From NCBI GenBank assembly GCA_900113425.1, contig FOZF01000002.1, positions 637,027-701,026 of the forward strand: 64,000 nucleotides of DNA, read 5' to 3'. Below, in pieces: positions 9,363-17,435 of this stretch. The translations under genes and the position numbers were made by a program. Every line of letters starts with the position of its first letter. Position 1 is the stretch's first letter. The notes beneath the pieces were generated by a model. The model made no database searches. It saw only the letters and a list, made by a program, of their open reading frames with translations, and was not told the DNA's origin. The DNA is from Stenotrophomonas maltophilia. GTDB lineage: Bacteria > Pseudomonadota > Gammaproteobacteria > Xanthomonadales > Xanthomonadaceae.

Positions 9363-10104
9363 GCGCTGGATGGTCCGGCTGGCCCTCGCGGCCGCCCTGA
9401 TGCTGGGCAGTTTCCTGGCCACCGCTGCCGAAGGCGGCACCAAGCTGCTGCAGGCCGGCAACGACCTCGGTGACCGCGCATCGCTGCAGCGCGGCGCGCA
9501 GCTGTACATGAACTACTGCTCCAGCTGCCACGCGCTGAAGTACCTGCGCTACTCGCGGATGGCGCAGGACCTGGGGCTGACCGAGGAGGAGGTGATGAAC
9601 AACCTCAACTTCACCGGTGCGGCGATCGGCGATCCGGTGCCGGTGGCGATGCCCAAGGAGCAGGCCGAGAAGTGGTTCGGCAAGATGCCGCCGGACCTGA
9701 GCCTGATCTCGCGTGTGCGGGGCAGCGACTGGGTCTACACCTACCTCAAGTCGTTCTATCTCGACAGCAGCCGCCCGCTGGGCTGGAACAACGCGTTGTT
9801 CGCCAACGCCTCCATGCCCAACCCGCTCTGGGAGATGCAGGGCCTGCAGCATGCCGTGCACGGCAAGGCCGAAGGGCCGGGCATGGACCCGCCGGTGACC
9901 GGGCTGCGCATCGACAGTCCCGGCTCGGTTGATGCCGCCCAGTACGACCAGGCCGTGCGGGACATCACCAACTTCCTCGAATACGCCGGGGAGCCGGCCG
10001 CGCTCAAGCGGCAGCAGCTGGGCGTGTGGGTGATCCTGTTCCTGGCCCTGTTGACCTTCCTGGTGTACCTGCTGAAGAAGGAATACTGGAAGGACGTTCA
10101 CTGA
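9355..10104 (+). CDS. petC: Cytochrome c1 of the bc1 complex
   Basis: A 249-residue periplasmic heme protein held by a C-terminal anchor. It accepts electrons from the Rieske centre and reduces soluble cytochrome c. The signal peptide spans residues 1-25 (ending A-T-A-A-E). The c-type heme motif is C55-S-S-C58-H59. The Met-ligand region lies later in the chain. The final helix (V-W-V-I-L-F-L-A-L-L-T-F-L-V-Y-L) is followed by K-K-E-Y-W-K-D. It is the third gene of the pet operon; sspA follows about 130 bp later, the usual proteobacterial order. Confidence 0.97.
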   Translation: MTERWMVRLALAAALMLGSFLATAAEGGTKLLQAGNDLGDRASLQRGAQLYMNYCSSCHALKYLRYSRMAQDLGLTEEEVMNNLNFTGAAIGDPVPVAMPKEQAEKWFGKMPPDLSLISRVRGSDWVYTYLKSFYLDSSRPLGWNNALFANASMPNPLWEMQGLQHAVHGKAEGPGMDPPVTGLRIDSPGSVDAAQYDQAVRDITNFLEYAGEPAALKRQQLGVWVILFLALLTFLVYLLKKEYWKDVH

Positions 10105-10238
10105 TTCTGCCGCCGGCCGTCGGCTGGGCCTATTGGCTTTTGTGATGGTCGGTTGCACACTCGGGGAGAAGTCGACCGCCGGCACGGTGCTGGCGGCGCC
10201 GATGCGGCAGGCGGTCTCCTGTCGTAGGAGAGCCTTTG

Positions 10239-10874
10239 ATGGCGGCGAGCGTACGCATGCGCAATACACTGACGCTGTTTTCCTCGAACGACGATGTACT
10301 GTGCCACCGTGTGCGCCTGGTCCTTGCGGCCAAGGGTGTGACGTTCGATTTCGTTGCGGTCGATCCGCAGAATCCGCCCGAAGACCTGATCGACCTCAAT
10401 CCGTACCATTCGGTGCCGACCCTGGTCGAGCGCGAACTGGTGCTGTACGCCGCTTCGGTGGTGAGCGAGTACCTTGACGAGCGCTATCCGCATCCGCCGC
10501 TGATGCCGGTCGATCCGCTGTCGCGTGCACGCATCCGCCTGGCGATGCTGCGCATCGAGCACGACTGGGTGCCGCAGGTGCAGGCCATCCAGCTGGGCAA
10601 CAAGACCCAGGCCGAGGCCGGGCGCAAGCGCTTGAAGGAGTTGCTGACCGCGTCACTGCCGCTGTTCAAGGCCAGCAAGTTCTTCCTGAACCCGGAAATG
10701 AGCCTGGCCGACTGCGCAATGGCGCCGATCATCTGGCGCCTGCAGTCACTGGATGTGCCGCTGCCGAAGGACGGCAAGGCCATCGAGGATTACGGCAACC
10801 GCATCTTCCGTCACCCGGGGTTCGTGCGCAGCCTGACCGAGCAGGAAAAGAAGCTGCGCGACCTGCCCGTCTGA
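10239..10874 (+). CDS. sspA: Stringent starvation protein A (RNA polymerase-associated GST fold)
   Basis: A 211-residue GST-fold protein without detectable GST chemistry. In E. coli it binds RNA polymerase and supports stationary-phase and acid-stress transcription. Visible family features are T-L-F-S-S-N-D-D-V-L-C-H-R-V-R-L-V-L near the start, N-P-Y-H-S-V-P-T-L and Y-L-D-E-R-Y-P-H-P-P-L-M-P-V-D. ATG at 10239 is chosen because GTAGGAG lies 8 bp upstream; M at residue 7 is an alternative. It sits between petC and sspB, the classic context. Confidence 0.95.
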   Translation: MAASVRMRNTLTLFSSNDDVLCHRVRLVLAAKGVTFDFVAVDPQNPPEDLIDLNPYHSVPTLVERELVLYAASVVSEYLDERYPHPPLMPVDPLSRARIRLAMLRIEHDWVPQVQAIQLGNKTQAEAGRKRLKELLTASLPLFKASKFFLNPEMSLADCAMAPIIWRLQSLDVPLPKDGKAIEDYGNRIFRHPGFVRSLTEQEKKLRDLPV

Positions 10875-10894
10875 GCAGGTCGCTGCTTTCCCGT

Positions 10895-10916
10895 CTGCAC
10901 GCCGACCGGCGTGCAG
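10895..10916 (+). other. Hairpin between sspA and sspB
   Basis: A perfect 9-bp stem, CTGCACGCC-gacc-GGCGTGCAG, 20 bp after the sspA stop. It has no U-tract, so it is more likely an RNA-stabilising or attenuating hairpin than an intrinsic terminator. Confidence 0.5.
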
Positions 10917-10958
10917 GTGATCCGCCCGGTCGGGGCGTCGGGCGCGTACACTTCACGC

Positions 10959-11411
10959 ATGACCGAAGACTTCTTCCACATGACCAGCCACCGCCCGTAC
11001 CTGCTGCGGGCACTGGTGGAATGGATCAATGACAACCAGCTGACCCCGCACATCCTGGTCGACGCCGGCGTCCCCGGCGTGCAGGTGCCGCCTTCGGCGG
11101 TCAAGGATGGCAGAGTGGTGCTCAACATCGCCGAACGCGCGGTGGTGCGCCTGATGATCGACAACGAGATGGTGAGCTTCTCGGCGCGCTTCTCCGGTAC
11201 CAGCTACCCGGTACAGGTGCCGATCAGTGCCGTGCTGGCCGTCTACGCCCGCGAGACCGGGCAGGGCATGGCACTGCCGGACGACATTCCGGGCAGCGAA
11301 CCGGCGTCGACCGGCGACGGAGTGCAGCATGATGACGACACGCCGCCGGAGGATACGCCACCGGCAGGTCCGCCGCCGAAGGGCCGGCCGAACCTGCGCG
11401 TGGTCAAGTAA
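10959..11411 (+). CDS. sspB: ClpXP adaptor / stringent starvation protein B
   Basis: A 150-residue adaptor that tethers ssrA-tagged proteins to ClpXP. The core has the signature S-H-R-P-Y-L-L-R-A-L-V-E-W-I near the start and the substrate-groove segment S-A-R-F-S-G. A flexible acidic/proline-rich tail follows, ending in the ClpX-binding motif (G-R-P-N-L-R-V-V-K). ATG at 10959 (MTEDFFHMTSHRP) is chosen; ATG at 10980 is also possible. It is downstream of sspA, separated by a hairpin. Confidence 0.96.
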   Translation: MTEDFFHMTSHRPYLLRALVEWINDNQLTPHILVDAGVPGVQVPPSAVKDGRVVLNIAERAVVRLMIDNEMVSFSARFSGTSYPVQVPISAVLAVYARETGQGMALPDDIPGSEPASTGDGVQHDDDTPPEDTPPAGPPPKGRPNLRVVK

Positions 11412-11459
11412 CAGGAGCGTCCAGCGCAGCCTTGCGCTTTGCCGTTCTACAGAGCTGGT

Positions 11460-11482
11460 CGCCGGGCATGGCCCGGCGCTAC
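11460..11482 (-). repeat. GTAG palindromic (SMAG-like REP) element
   Basis: Reverse-orientation copy: CGCCGGGC-atg-GCCCGGCG followed by CTAC (GTAG on the minus strand). The stem is the same as at 4621-4639. It lies between convergent sspB and the DUF3301 gene. Confidence 0.75.
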
Positions 11483-11483
11483 C

Positions 11484-11530
11484 GATCCCGGATCAGGAAG
11501 ATCCACGCCACGCGTGGATGTCCGGGATCA
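11484..11530. repeat. Nested inverted repeat between convergent genes
   Basis: An outer arm, GATCCCGGA...TCCGGGATC, encloses an inner perfect 8-bp stem, ATCCACGC-cac-GCGTGGAT. Together with the adjacent GTAG palindrome it forms about 70 bp of strongly structured DNA. Its right end reaches the last codon of the DUF3301 gene. It may act as a bidirectional terminator. Confidence 0.6.
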
Positions 11531-11878
11531 GACATCCTCGGCATCGTCCACATCCGGCCGGATCTGGCTGATCCGCGCCGCGCCCGGGCCGGTGAACGAC
11601 ACCAGCTGATCGCCGCGCAGCACCATCCGGCCCACATGGCGATCGATGCCATCGTAGGAATACTCGAACTTGAAGGTGCGCTCGAAACCGAGCCGGCCAT
11701 CCTCGCCGCGTGACAGGCGCAGGCCGGTGGCATGCACCGCCTGGTCCAGCCACTGCACATTGGCGGCGCGGCAGGCGTTGCGTCCCAGCTCGACTGCGCG
11801 CTCGGCGGCGGAGCGGGCAGCGTTCCAGAAGAAGTAGACGATGGCGCCGGCAATCAGCAACAGCAGCAGGGTGGGCAT
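11528..11878 (-). CDS. DUF3301 family protein
   Basis: A 116-residue protein with an N-terminal membrane segment (L-L-L-L-L-I-A-G-A-I-V-Y-F-F-W) and a cytoplasmic-type remainder. The conserved run C-R-A-A-N-V-Q-W-L-D-Q-A-V and the F-K-F-E-Y-S-Y-D-G segment are typical of DUF3301, a family common in gammaproteobacteria with no established function. It is convergent with sspB; the stop codon lies within structured repeat DNA. Confidence 0.85.
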   Translation of the reverse strand: MPTLLLLLIAGAIVYFFWNAARSAAERAVELGRNACRAANVQWLDQAVHATGLRLSRGEDGRLGFERTFKFEYSYDGIDRHVGRMVLRGDQLVSFTGPGAARISQIRPDVDDAEDV

Positions 11879-11946
11879 GGTTCCAGGGCGTCAGGTGTCG
11901 ATGCGGCAAAGATGGCGGCGAATGCCTGCTGGATCAAGCAGAAGAT

Positions 11947-12927
11947 TCAGTTCATCCGCTGCGGATCGCCGGAAGCCGGCGGCACTGCAGGCACTGTGGT
12001 CATCGGTGGCGTTGCCGGTGCCGGTGCGATCAACGGCGCGGTCGCAGTCAGCTGCAGCAGCGCGGCCCAATCCTGGCGGTTGAAACTGCATTCGTCCTCG
12101 CGCCCTGGCGTGCAGCTGGCGTCGATGCCGGTGCTGTCGCGTTCGCGGGCTGCAGGCAACTGGATCAGTCCGGTCCGATCCAGCGGAAGCAGCCGCATCG
12201 CCACGGTGTTCATGACGTTGCCGCCTACCAGGTACAAGGTCTGGTCACCGCCGAGGTTGGCCGCGACCACCACTTCGCAGTGCGACTTCCAATGGCCGAC
12301 CGAGCCGTTGCCAAGCGCCTGTACCAGTCCGCTGTAGCTGAGCGTGGTGCTGCGGTCGCGCAGGAAGCACAGAAGATCACCGGGGGCCGGCTTTGCCGTG
12401 GCGGGATCGACCAGCCGGTAAGGCACGCCGGAAGGACCGCCCTGGTAGGCAGCACGGATGTAGTCGATGTGGCGCGGCGAGGTGTTGAAGCCGGGGACAC
12501 CGGCACGCACCATCACCCAGGAAATGAAGGCAGCCGACCAGGGATTGTCGATCAGGAAGGCACGGCAGTCGCTGTCGGTATAGCGGGAGCCCAGGGGCGT
12601 GGCACAACTGCTGGCACCGGCGATGCTGCCCATGGCGTTGAGCGTGCCGCTGTCGCGCCAGTAGTGGGAGACGCGCTGCCAGGCGATCAGGCCGTTGTCG
12701 GCCAGATGCTCGTTCTCGGCTTCCGTGACGCTGAGACTGGCGGCGCGGCCATCGCGGTCGATGAAGGGGCGGAACCACAGCCGATGCTCGTTGCACGCCG
12801 CGTTGCGGATTGCGATGGCCAAGGGGCTCAGGCCGAAGCGCGGCGGGACATCACAGGCTTCGGCCGCTGCGGCGGACAAGGGCATTGACGCGAGCAGCAG
12901 ACAGGCAGGCAACAGCATCCGGCGCAT
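11947..12927 (-). CDS. DUF2272 domain-containing secreted protein
   Basis: A 326-residue protein with a signal peptide (L-L-P-A-C-L-L-L-A-S-M-P-L-S-A-A-A-A, residues 5-22). The body carries DUF2272 features: W-R-D-S-G..., N-P-W-S-A-A-F-I-S-W-V-M, H-I-D-Y-I and a P-A-P-G-D-L-L-C-F segment. These are reminiscent of CHAP/NlpC-like cysteine amidase folds, though a catalytic triad is not certain. A Pro/Ala/Thr-rich tail ends the protein. ATG at 12927 is chosen because GGAG lies 6 bp upstream; ATG 12918 is the alternative. A cell-wall role is inferred. Confidence 0.85.
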   Translation of the reverse strand: MRRMLLPACLLLASMPLSAAAAEACDVPPRFGLSPLAIAIRNAACNEHRLWFRPFIDRDGRAASLSVTEAENEHLADNGLIAWQRVSHYWRDSGTLNAMGSIAGASSCATPLGSRYTDSDCRAFLIDNPWSAAFISWVMVRAGVPGFNTSPRHIDYIRAAYQGGPSGVPYRLVDPATAKPAPGDLLCFLRDRSTTLSYSGLVQALGNGSVGHWKSHCEVVVAANLGGDQTLYLVGGNVMNTVAMRLLPLDRTGLIQLPAARERDSTGIDASCTPGREDECSFNRQDWAALLQLTATAPLIAPAPATPPMTTVPAVPPASGDPQRMN

Positions 12928-12997
12928 GCGCGGCTCCAGTGGGGGATGCGCGCAGCGTCGCAGCGCCGTCGTGAACGCCGGGTGGATCCGGCAATGT

Positions 12998-13066
12998 CGG
13001 CCGGGCATGGCCCGGTGCTCCCCAGTGCATGACGCCTCCGTTGGCACCGGGCCATGCCCGGCGGGC
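12998..13066. repeat. Pair of inverted GGGC-ATG-GCCC palindromes (degenerate REP dimer)
   Basis: Two palindromes face each other: GGCCGGGC-atg-GCCCGGTGC at 12999-13018 and GCACCGGGC-cat-GCCCGGCGGGC at 13044-13066. They resemble the GTAG elements elsewhere in the window but lack an intact GTAG. An inverted pair separated by about 25 bp is the usual dimeric REP arrangement. It lies between nadC and the DUF2272 gene. Confidence 0.55.
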
Positions 13067-13095
13067 AACGCGGCTGCGTCAGGCGTTACCGGGCC

Positions 13096-13947
13096 TCAAC
13101 CCGGGGGCGGGCCCAGCTTCAGTGACAGATCGATGGCCTGTACATGCTTGGTCAGCCCGCCGATGGAGATGCAGTCCACGCCGTCCTCCGCGATCGAGCG
13201 CAGGCCGCCCAGGCCGACGCTGCCGGACACCTCCAGCGGAATGCGGCCGGCGGTGATGCGTACGGCTTCACGGCGCAGGTCGGGGCTGAAATCATCGAGC
13301 AGGATGCGATCGCAGCCGGACTCCAGCGCCTGACGCAGCTGGTCCAGGTCTTCGACCTCGACCACCAGCGGCAACCGTGGCCATTGGCGACGCGCGGCCG
13401 CCACCGCAGCGGCCAGCGAACCGGCGGCACGGATATGGTTTTCTTTCAGCATCACCGTGTCGTACAGGCCGAAACGATGGTTTTCCCCGCCTCCGCAGCG
13501 CACTGCGTATTTCTGTGCAAGGCGCAGGCCGGGCAGGGTCTTGCGGGTGTCGAGAATGCGTGTGCCGGTACCGGCCACGGCGGCCACGTAGCGCGCCGTG
13601 GTGGTAGCGGTGCCGGACAGGGTCTGCAGGAAGTTCAGCGAGGTGCGCTCGGCGCTGACCAGGCTGCGGCTGCGGCCTTGCAGCAGCGCAAGTACCGTAC
13701 CGGCAGTAACGGACTCGCCTTCGGCGATGCGCCATTCGATGCGCACGTCCGGGTCGAGCGCGCTATGGGTGGCGTCGAACCACGGCCGACCGGCAATCAC
13801 CGCATCCTGCTTGCACAGCAGGTAGGCGCTGTCGGCCTGGTCGGGCAGCAGGGCGGCGGTGACGTCGCCGCTGCCCAGATCCTCCGCCAGTGCGCGGGCG
13901 ACATCGGCGGCGACGACGGCCGCATCCGGCGTCGGCAGCATGCTCAT
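13096..13947 (-). CDS. nadC: Carboxylating nicotinate-nucleotide diphosphorylase (quinolinate PRTase)
   Basis: A 283-residue enzyme that converts quinolinate and PRPP to nicotinate mononucleotide in de novo NAD synthesis. Recognisable motifs are the L-N-F-L-Q-T-L-S-G-T-A-T-T-T segment, D-T-R-K-T-L-P-G-L-R, G-G-G-E-N-H-R-F-G-L-Y-D, V-E-V-E-D-L-D-Q and the C-terminal S-G-S-V-G-L and I-S-I-G-G-L-T-K-H. The length is normal. Its ATG overlaps the stop of the upstream Trm112-like gene (4 bp). Confidence 0.97.
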   Translation of the reverse strand: MSMLPTPDAAVVAADVARALAEDLGSGDVTAALLPDQADSAYLLCKQDAVIAGRPWFDATHSALDPDVRIEWRIAEGESVTAGTVLALLQGRSRSLVSAERTSLNFLQTLSGTATTTARYVAAVAGTGTRILDTRKTLPGLRLAQKYAVRCGGGENHRFGLYDTVMLKENHIRAAGSLAAAVAAARRQWPRLPLVVEVEDLDQLRQALESGCDRILLDDFSPDLRREAVRITAGRIPLEVSGSVGLGGLRSIAEDGVDCISIGGLTKHVQAIDLSLKLGPPPG

Positions 13948-14213
13948 GCGGCCGGGAAGTCAGCGATCTGCGCGGTTGGAATGGCCTCCTCGGCCAGCAG
14001 CACCGGGATGCCGTCATCGACCCGGAACACCTGCTTGCGGTCACGGGTGACCAGGGCCTCGCGCAGCGGCTGTGCCAGCAGGTTGCCGTCGGCCTTGTTC
14101 ACCGCGCCGGCGGAAATCGCCTTGTTGAGGGCTTCCAGGCCCTTGCCATCCAGCAGGGACAGGGGCTGGCGGGTGTCCGGCGACACCAGCAGGTCGAGCA
14201 GCTTGCGATCCAT
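13944..14213 (-). CDS. Trm112/YcaR-like small protein lacking the usual cysteines
   Basis: An 89-residue protein. The start (M-D-R-K-L-L-D-L-L-V-S-P) and the end (V-F-R-V-D-D-G-I-P-V-L-L-A-E-E-A) match the Trm112/UPF0434 family. The zinc-binding cysteines of many members (C-P-x-C near the start and one more later) are absent; the segment reads V-S-P-D-T-R-Q-P-L and the protein has no cysteine. The central part is longer than in the 60-residue YcaR type. It is coupled to nadC by a 4-bp overlap. Function is unknown; a methyltransferase-partner role is only an analogy. Confidence 0.8.
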   Translation of the reverse strand: MDRKLLDLLVSPDTRQPLSLLDGKGLEALNKAISAGAVNKADGNLLAQPLREALVTRDRKQVFRVDDGIPVLLAEEAIPTAQIADFPAA

Positions 14214-14271
14214 GGTTCTTCGTCTTGCGTGGAAGACGGCTAGAATACGTCTTTAAGGCAGGTGACGGCCA

Positions 14272-14775
14272 ATGACCCCCAATCCGAACGCGCCGCTTGT
14301 CGGCATCGTCATGGGTTCCCGCTCCGACTGGGAAACCATGCAGCACGCCGCCCAGAAGCTTGAGGCCCTGGGTGTACCCTTTGAAGTGAAGGTGGTGTCC
14401 GCCCATCGGACGCCGGATGTGTTGTTCAGCTATGCCGAACAGGCGGGCGGACGCGGCCTGCGCGCGATCATCGCCGGCGCCGGCGGTGCCGCGCATCTGC
14501 CGGGCATGATCGCGGCCAAGACCGCGGTTCCGGTGCTGGGCGTGCCGGTGCAGTCCAAGGCGCTTAATGGCATGGACTCGCTGCTGTCGATCGTGCAGAT
14601 GCCGGCCGGCATTCCGGTGGCCACCTTCGCCATCGGCAATGCGGGTGCCTCCAACGCCGCGCTGTTCGCCGCCGCGATGCTGGCCAGCGACCAGCCGGCC
14701 ATCGGCCAGGCGCTGGAAGCCTTCCGCACGCGCCAGACCGAAGATGTGATGGCCCACGACGACCCGCGCCAATGA
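14272..14775 (+). CDS. purE: 5-(carboxyamino)imidazole ribonucleotide mutase
   Basis: A 167-residue class I PurE that converts N5-CAIR to CAIR in purine synthesis. Signature segments are [16 protein letters not shown] (the catalytic-loop His), [12 protein letters not shown] and [17 protein letters not shown]. It forms a purEK operon with purK, overlapping by 4 bp. A TAGAAT hexamer at 14241 may be the -10 element. Confidence 0.98.
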   Translation: MTPNPNAPLVGIVMGSRSDWETMQHAAQKLEALGVPFEVKVVSAHRTPDVLFSYAEQAGGRGLRAIIAGAGGAAHLPGMIAAKTAVPVLGVPVQSKALNGMDSLLSIVQMPAGIPVATFAIGNAGASNAALFAAAMLASDQPAIGQALEAFRTRQTEDVMAHDDPRQ

Positions 14776-15917
14776 ACCTGACTGTCGGCATCCTCGGCGG
14801 CGGCCAGTTGGCCCGCATGATGGCCCTGGCCGGTGCGCCGCTGGGACTGCGCTTCGAACTGTACGATCCGGCGGCGGACGCCTGCAGCGGGCCGCTGGCA
14901 CCGCTCACCGTCGGTGCGTTTGATGACCGCCAGGCGCTGGCGGACTTCGCCGCCAAGGTCGATGTCGTGACGTTCGACTTCGAGAATGTGCCCGCGGACA
15001 GTGCGCAGTGGCTGGCCGAGCGGGTGCCGGTGTACCCGCCGCCCGCAGCGCTGGCTGTAGCGCAGGACCGCCTGAGCGAGAAGACGCTGTTCCAGCAGCT
15101 GGGCATTCCGCTGCCGCCGTTCGCCGATATCCGCAGCCGCGAGGAGCTCGCCGCGAAGGCGGCCGCGTTCGGCCTGCCGTGCATCCTCAAGACCCGGCGC
15201 CTCGGCTATGACGGCAAGGGCCAGTTCCGGTTGCGCAGCGAAGCCGACATCGACGCTGCCTGGCAGGCCCTGGGCGCCCAGGTCGAGCACACCGGCCTGA
15301 TCCTGGAGGGCTTCGTGGCTTTCCAGCGCGAGGTCAGCGTGGTGGCCGTGCGCGGCCGTGACGGCGGTTTCCAGGCTTGGCCTGTGACCGGCAACTGGCA
15401 TGTGGATGGCGTGCTTTCGGCCAGTGTGGCGCCTGCCGTGCTGTCGGCCGCCGAACAGGATGCCGCCATCGGCTATGCCCGTCGGCTGGCCGAGCATCTG
15501 CAGTACGTGGGCGTGTTCGCCCTGGAGCTGTTCTGCCGCGACGGCGAACTGCTGGCCAACGAGATGGCGCCGCGCGTGCACAACTCCGGCCACTGGACCA
15601 TCGAAGGCAGCGAGACCTCGCAGTTCGAGAATCATCTTCGTGCCGTGCTGGGCCTGCCGCTGGGCAGTACCCGCATGCTCGGCCACGCCTGCATGCTCAA
15701 CTGGCTGGGCGAGATGCCGGACCCGGCGCCGGTGCTGGCCCAGGCCAGCGGCCACTGGCACGATTATGGAAAGCAGCCCCGTGAAGGCCGCAAGGTGGGG
15801 CACGCCACGCTGCGCGACGACCAGGCCGGCGCACTGGCCACGGCGCTGGAACAGGTGGGCGAGGCACTGGGGCGCCAGCTGCAGGTCGCACCGGCCGTGC
15901 GGGCGCTGCGCGGTTGA
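14772..15917 (+). CDS. purK: 5-(carboxyamino)imidazole ribonucleotide synthase
   Basis: A 381-residue ATP-grasp enzyme that carboxylates AIR to N5-CAIR with ATP and bicarbonate, supplying PurE. The N-terminal [11 protein letters not shown] motif is diagnostic. The ATP-grasp core includes [13 protein letters not shown] and the metal-binding [23 protein letters not shown]. Its ATG lies within the purE stop. Confidence 0.98.
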   Translation: MNLTVGILGGGQLARMMALAGAPLGLRFELYDPAADACSGPLAPLTVGAFDDRQALADFAAKVDVVTFDFENVPADSAQWLAERVPVYPPPAALAVAQDRLSEKTLFQQLGIPLPPFADIRSREELAAKAAAFGLPCILKTRRLGYDGKGQFRLRSEADIDAAWQALGAQVEHTGLILEGFVAFQREVSVVAVRGRDGGFQAWPVTGNWHVDGVLSASVAPAVLSAAEQDAAIGYARRLAEHLQYVGVFALELFCRDGELLANEMAPRVHNSGHWTIEGSETSQFENHLRAVLGLPLGSTRMLGHACMLNWLGEMPDPAPVLAQASGHWHDYGKQPREGRKVGHATLRDDQAGALATALEQVGEALGRQLQVAPAVRALRG

Positions 15918-16014
15918 CCGCGACGCGAAAGCGCAACGCTGTGGCGCGCCGATGCACGCATCGGCGCATCATCCAGGGTGATAGCGTGAGGCTCCTTTCC
16001 CCGGAGTCATCGTC

Positions 16015-16356
16015 ATGCTCGACTGGAACGCATACCGCAAGGAACTGAAGGGCCGTATCGGCGAGATTGGCAAGCTCTCGCCGGATACCATCAAAGGCTA
16101 CGCCACTCTGGCCAATGCCGGTGCCCAGACCAACCATCTCGATGCAAAAACCCGCGAACTGATCGCGCTGGCGGTCGCCGTGACCACCCGTTGCGACGGC
16201 TGCATCACGGTGCACGTCGATGCCGCGCTCAAGCAGGGCGCCAGCCGCGAGGAGATTGCCGAGGCACTCGGGGTGGCGGTTTCGCTCAACGCCGGCGCGG
16301 CACTGGTGTACTCGGCCCGGGTCATGGATGCGGTGGCGGCGCACGAGAGCGCGTGA
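16015..16356 (+). CDS. Carboxymuconolactone decarboxylase (AhpD-like) family protein
   Basis: A 113-residue all-helical CMD-domain protein. The AhpD-type redox motif is visible as C-D-G-C-I-T-V-H-V (CxxC followed by His), preceded by K-T-R-E-L-I-A-L-A-V-A-V-T-T-R. Such proteins are thiol peroxidases or peroxiredoxin partners. There is no ahpC neighbour, so the partner is unknown. It stands alone between purK and convergent sodB. Confidence 0.92.
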   Translation: MLDWNAYRKELKGRIGEIGKLSPDTIKGYATLANAGAQTNHLDAKTRELIALAVAVTTRCDGCITVHVDAALKQGASREEIAEALGVAVSLNAGAALVYSARVMDAVAAHESA

Positions 16357-16367
16357 TGCCCACTGCG

Positions 16368-16392
16368 TCGCCAGGCATGGCCTGGTGCTGCC
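16368..16392 (-). repeat. Degenerate GTAG-type palindrome
   Basis: GCCAGGC-atg-GCCTGGTGC between convergent genes. It has the same architecture as the other REP-like palindromes but a diverged sequence, with CTGC in place of CTAC. Confidence 0.4.
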
Positions 16393-16414
16393 CGGCTGCG
16401 CCCGGCGGATGCGC

Positions 16415-16993
16415 TCAGCGCAGCCGGCTCTCGGCGAATTCCCAGTTGGCCAGCTGCCAGAACGCCTCCAGGTAGCGTGCGCGGTCGTTCTGGTAGTCGG
16501 TGTAGTACGCGTGTTCCCACACGTCGCAGCACAGCAGCGGCGTGCTGTCGCCGGTCAGCGGGGTGCCGGCGTTGCGGGTGGCCTGGATGCCGAGCTGGCC
16601 GCCCGGATGCTGCACCAGCCACACCCAGCCGGAGCCGAACAGGCCCAGCGCGGTGCGGTTGAACTCCTCACGCAGGCGCTGCACGTCGCCGAACTGGCGC
16701 TTGACCAGCTCGCCCAGCCGTCCCTGCGGCTCACCGCCGCCGCGCGGGCGCAGGCACTGCCAATAGAAGCCGTGGTTCCAGGCCTGGGCCGCGGCGTCGA
16801 ACAGCGCGCCCTGGGCATGGCGGACGATCTCCTCCAGCGAGGCCTCTTCCCATTCGGTGCCGCGGATGCCGGCATTGACCGCATCGACGTAGGCACGATG
16901 GTGCGCGCCGTGATGCAGTTCCACGGTCTGCGCGGAAAGATGGGGCTGCAGGGAGCCGGACAGGTAGGGCAGGGCAGGCAGTTCGACGGGCAT
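16415..16993 (-). CDS. sodB: Superoxide dismutase, Fe type
   Basis: A 192-residue Fe/Mn-family superoxide dismutase. Metal ligands are visible: a His in H-H-G-A-H-H (27-32), H74 in A-W-N-H-G-F-Y-W, then Asp and His in D-V-W-E-H-A-Y-Y. The A-W-N-H-G-F-Y-W form (instead of N-H-S-L-F-W) favours the iron-type subgroup, but metal use cannot be proved from sequence. ATG at 16993 (MPVELPALPY) is the usual start; the longer frame to 17035 looks non-coding. Confidence 0.93.
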   Translation of the reverse strand: MPVELPALPYLSGSLQPHLSAQTVELHHGAHHRAYVDAVNAGIRGTEWEEASLEEIVRHAQGALFDAAAQAWNHGFYWQCLRPRGGGEPQGRLGELVKRQFGDVQRLREEFNRTALGLFGSGWVWLVQHPGGQLGIQATRNAGTPLTGDSTPLLCCDVWEHAYYTDYQNDRARYLEAFWQLANWEFAESRLR

Positions 16994-17114
16994 GGACAGG
17001 TTCGTGGACAGAGGGGCGGCGGCAGCCGGTTCCATCCGCTTACAATGGCGGCTACCTTGGGCAGTCTAGCCGACCATCGCGGTCGGTTTGTCCGGCGAAG
17101 CAAGGAGTGTGGTT

Positions 17115-17435
17115 GTGGCTGTAATGCAGCAAATCCAGGCCGAGGTCGATCGTTACCCGCTCGTGCTGTTCATGAAGGGCACCCCGCAATACCCGACGTG
17201 CGGCTTCTCCAGCCGCGCCGTACAGGCGCTGATGGCTGCCGGCGCCGTCTCCCTGCGCACCGTCAACGTGCTGGAGGAGCCGGAAATCCGCGCGAACCTG
17301 CCGCGTTTCTCCAACCTGCCGACGTTTCCGCAGCTGTTCATCAACGGGGAGCTGATCGGCGGCTGCGACATCATCATGGAGCTGTTCGAATCCGGCGAGC
17401 TCAAGCGCATCGTCGAAGAGGCGAACCTGGGATGA
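17115..17435 (+). CDS. grxD: Monothiol glutaredoxin, Grx4 type
   Basis: A 106-residue CGFS glutaredoxin that binds a 2Fe-2S cluster with glutathione and serves Fe-S cluster transfer and iron regulation. The active site is Y-P-T-C-G-F-S-S, preceded by V-L-F-M-K-G-T-P and followed later by P-T-F-P-Q-L-F-I-N-G-E-L-I-G-G-C-D. GTG at 17115 is chosen because AAGGAG (17102-17107) lies 7 bp upstream; ATG 17124 is possible but poorly spaced. Its stop overlaps the next start by 4 bp. Confidence 0.93.
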   Translation: MAVMQQIQAEVDRYPLVLFMKGTPQYPTCGFSSRAVQALMAAGAVSLRTVNVLEEPEIRANLPRFSNLPTFPQLFINGELIGGCDIIMELFESGELKRIVEEANLG

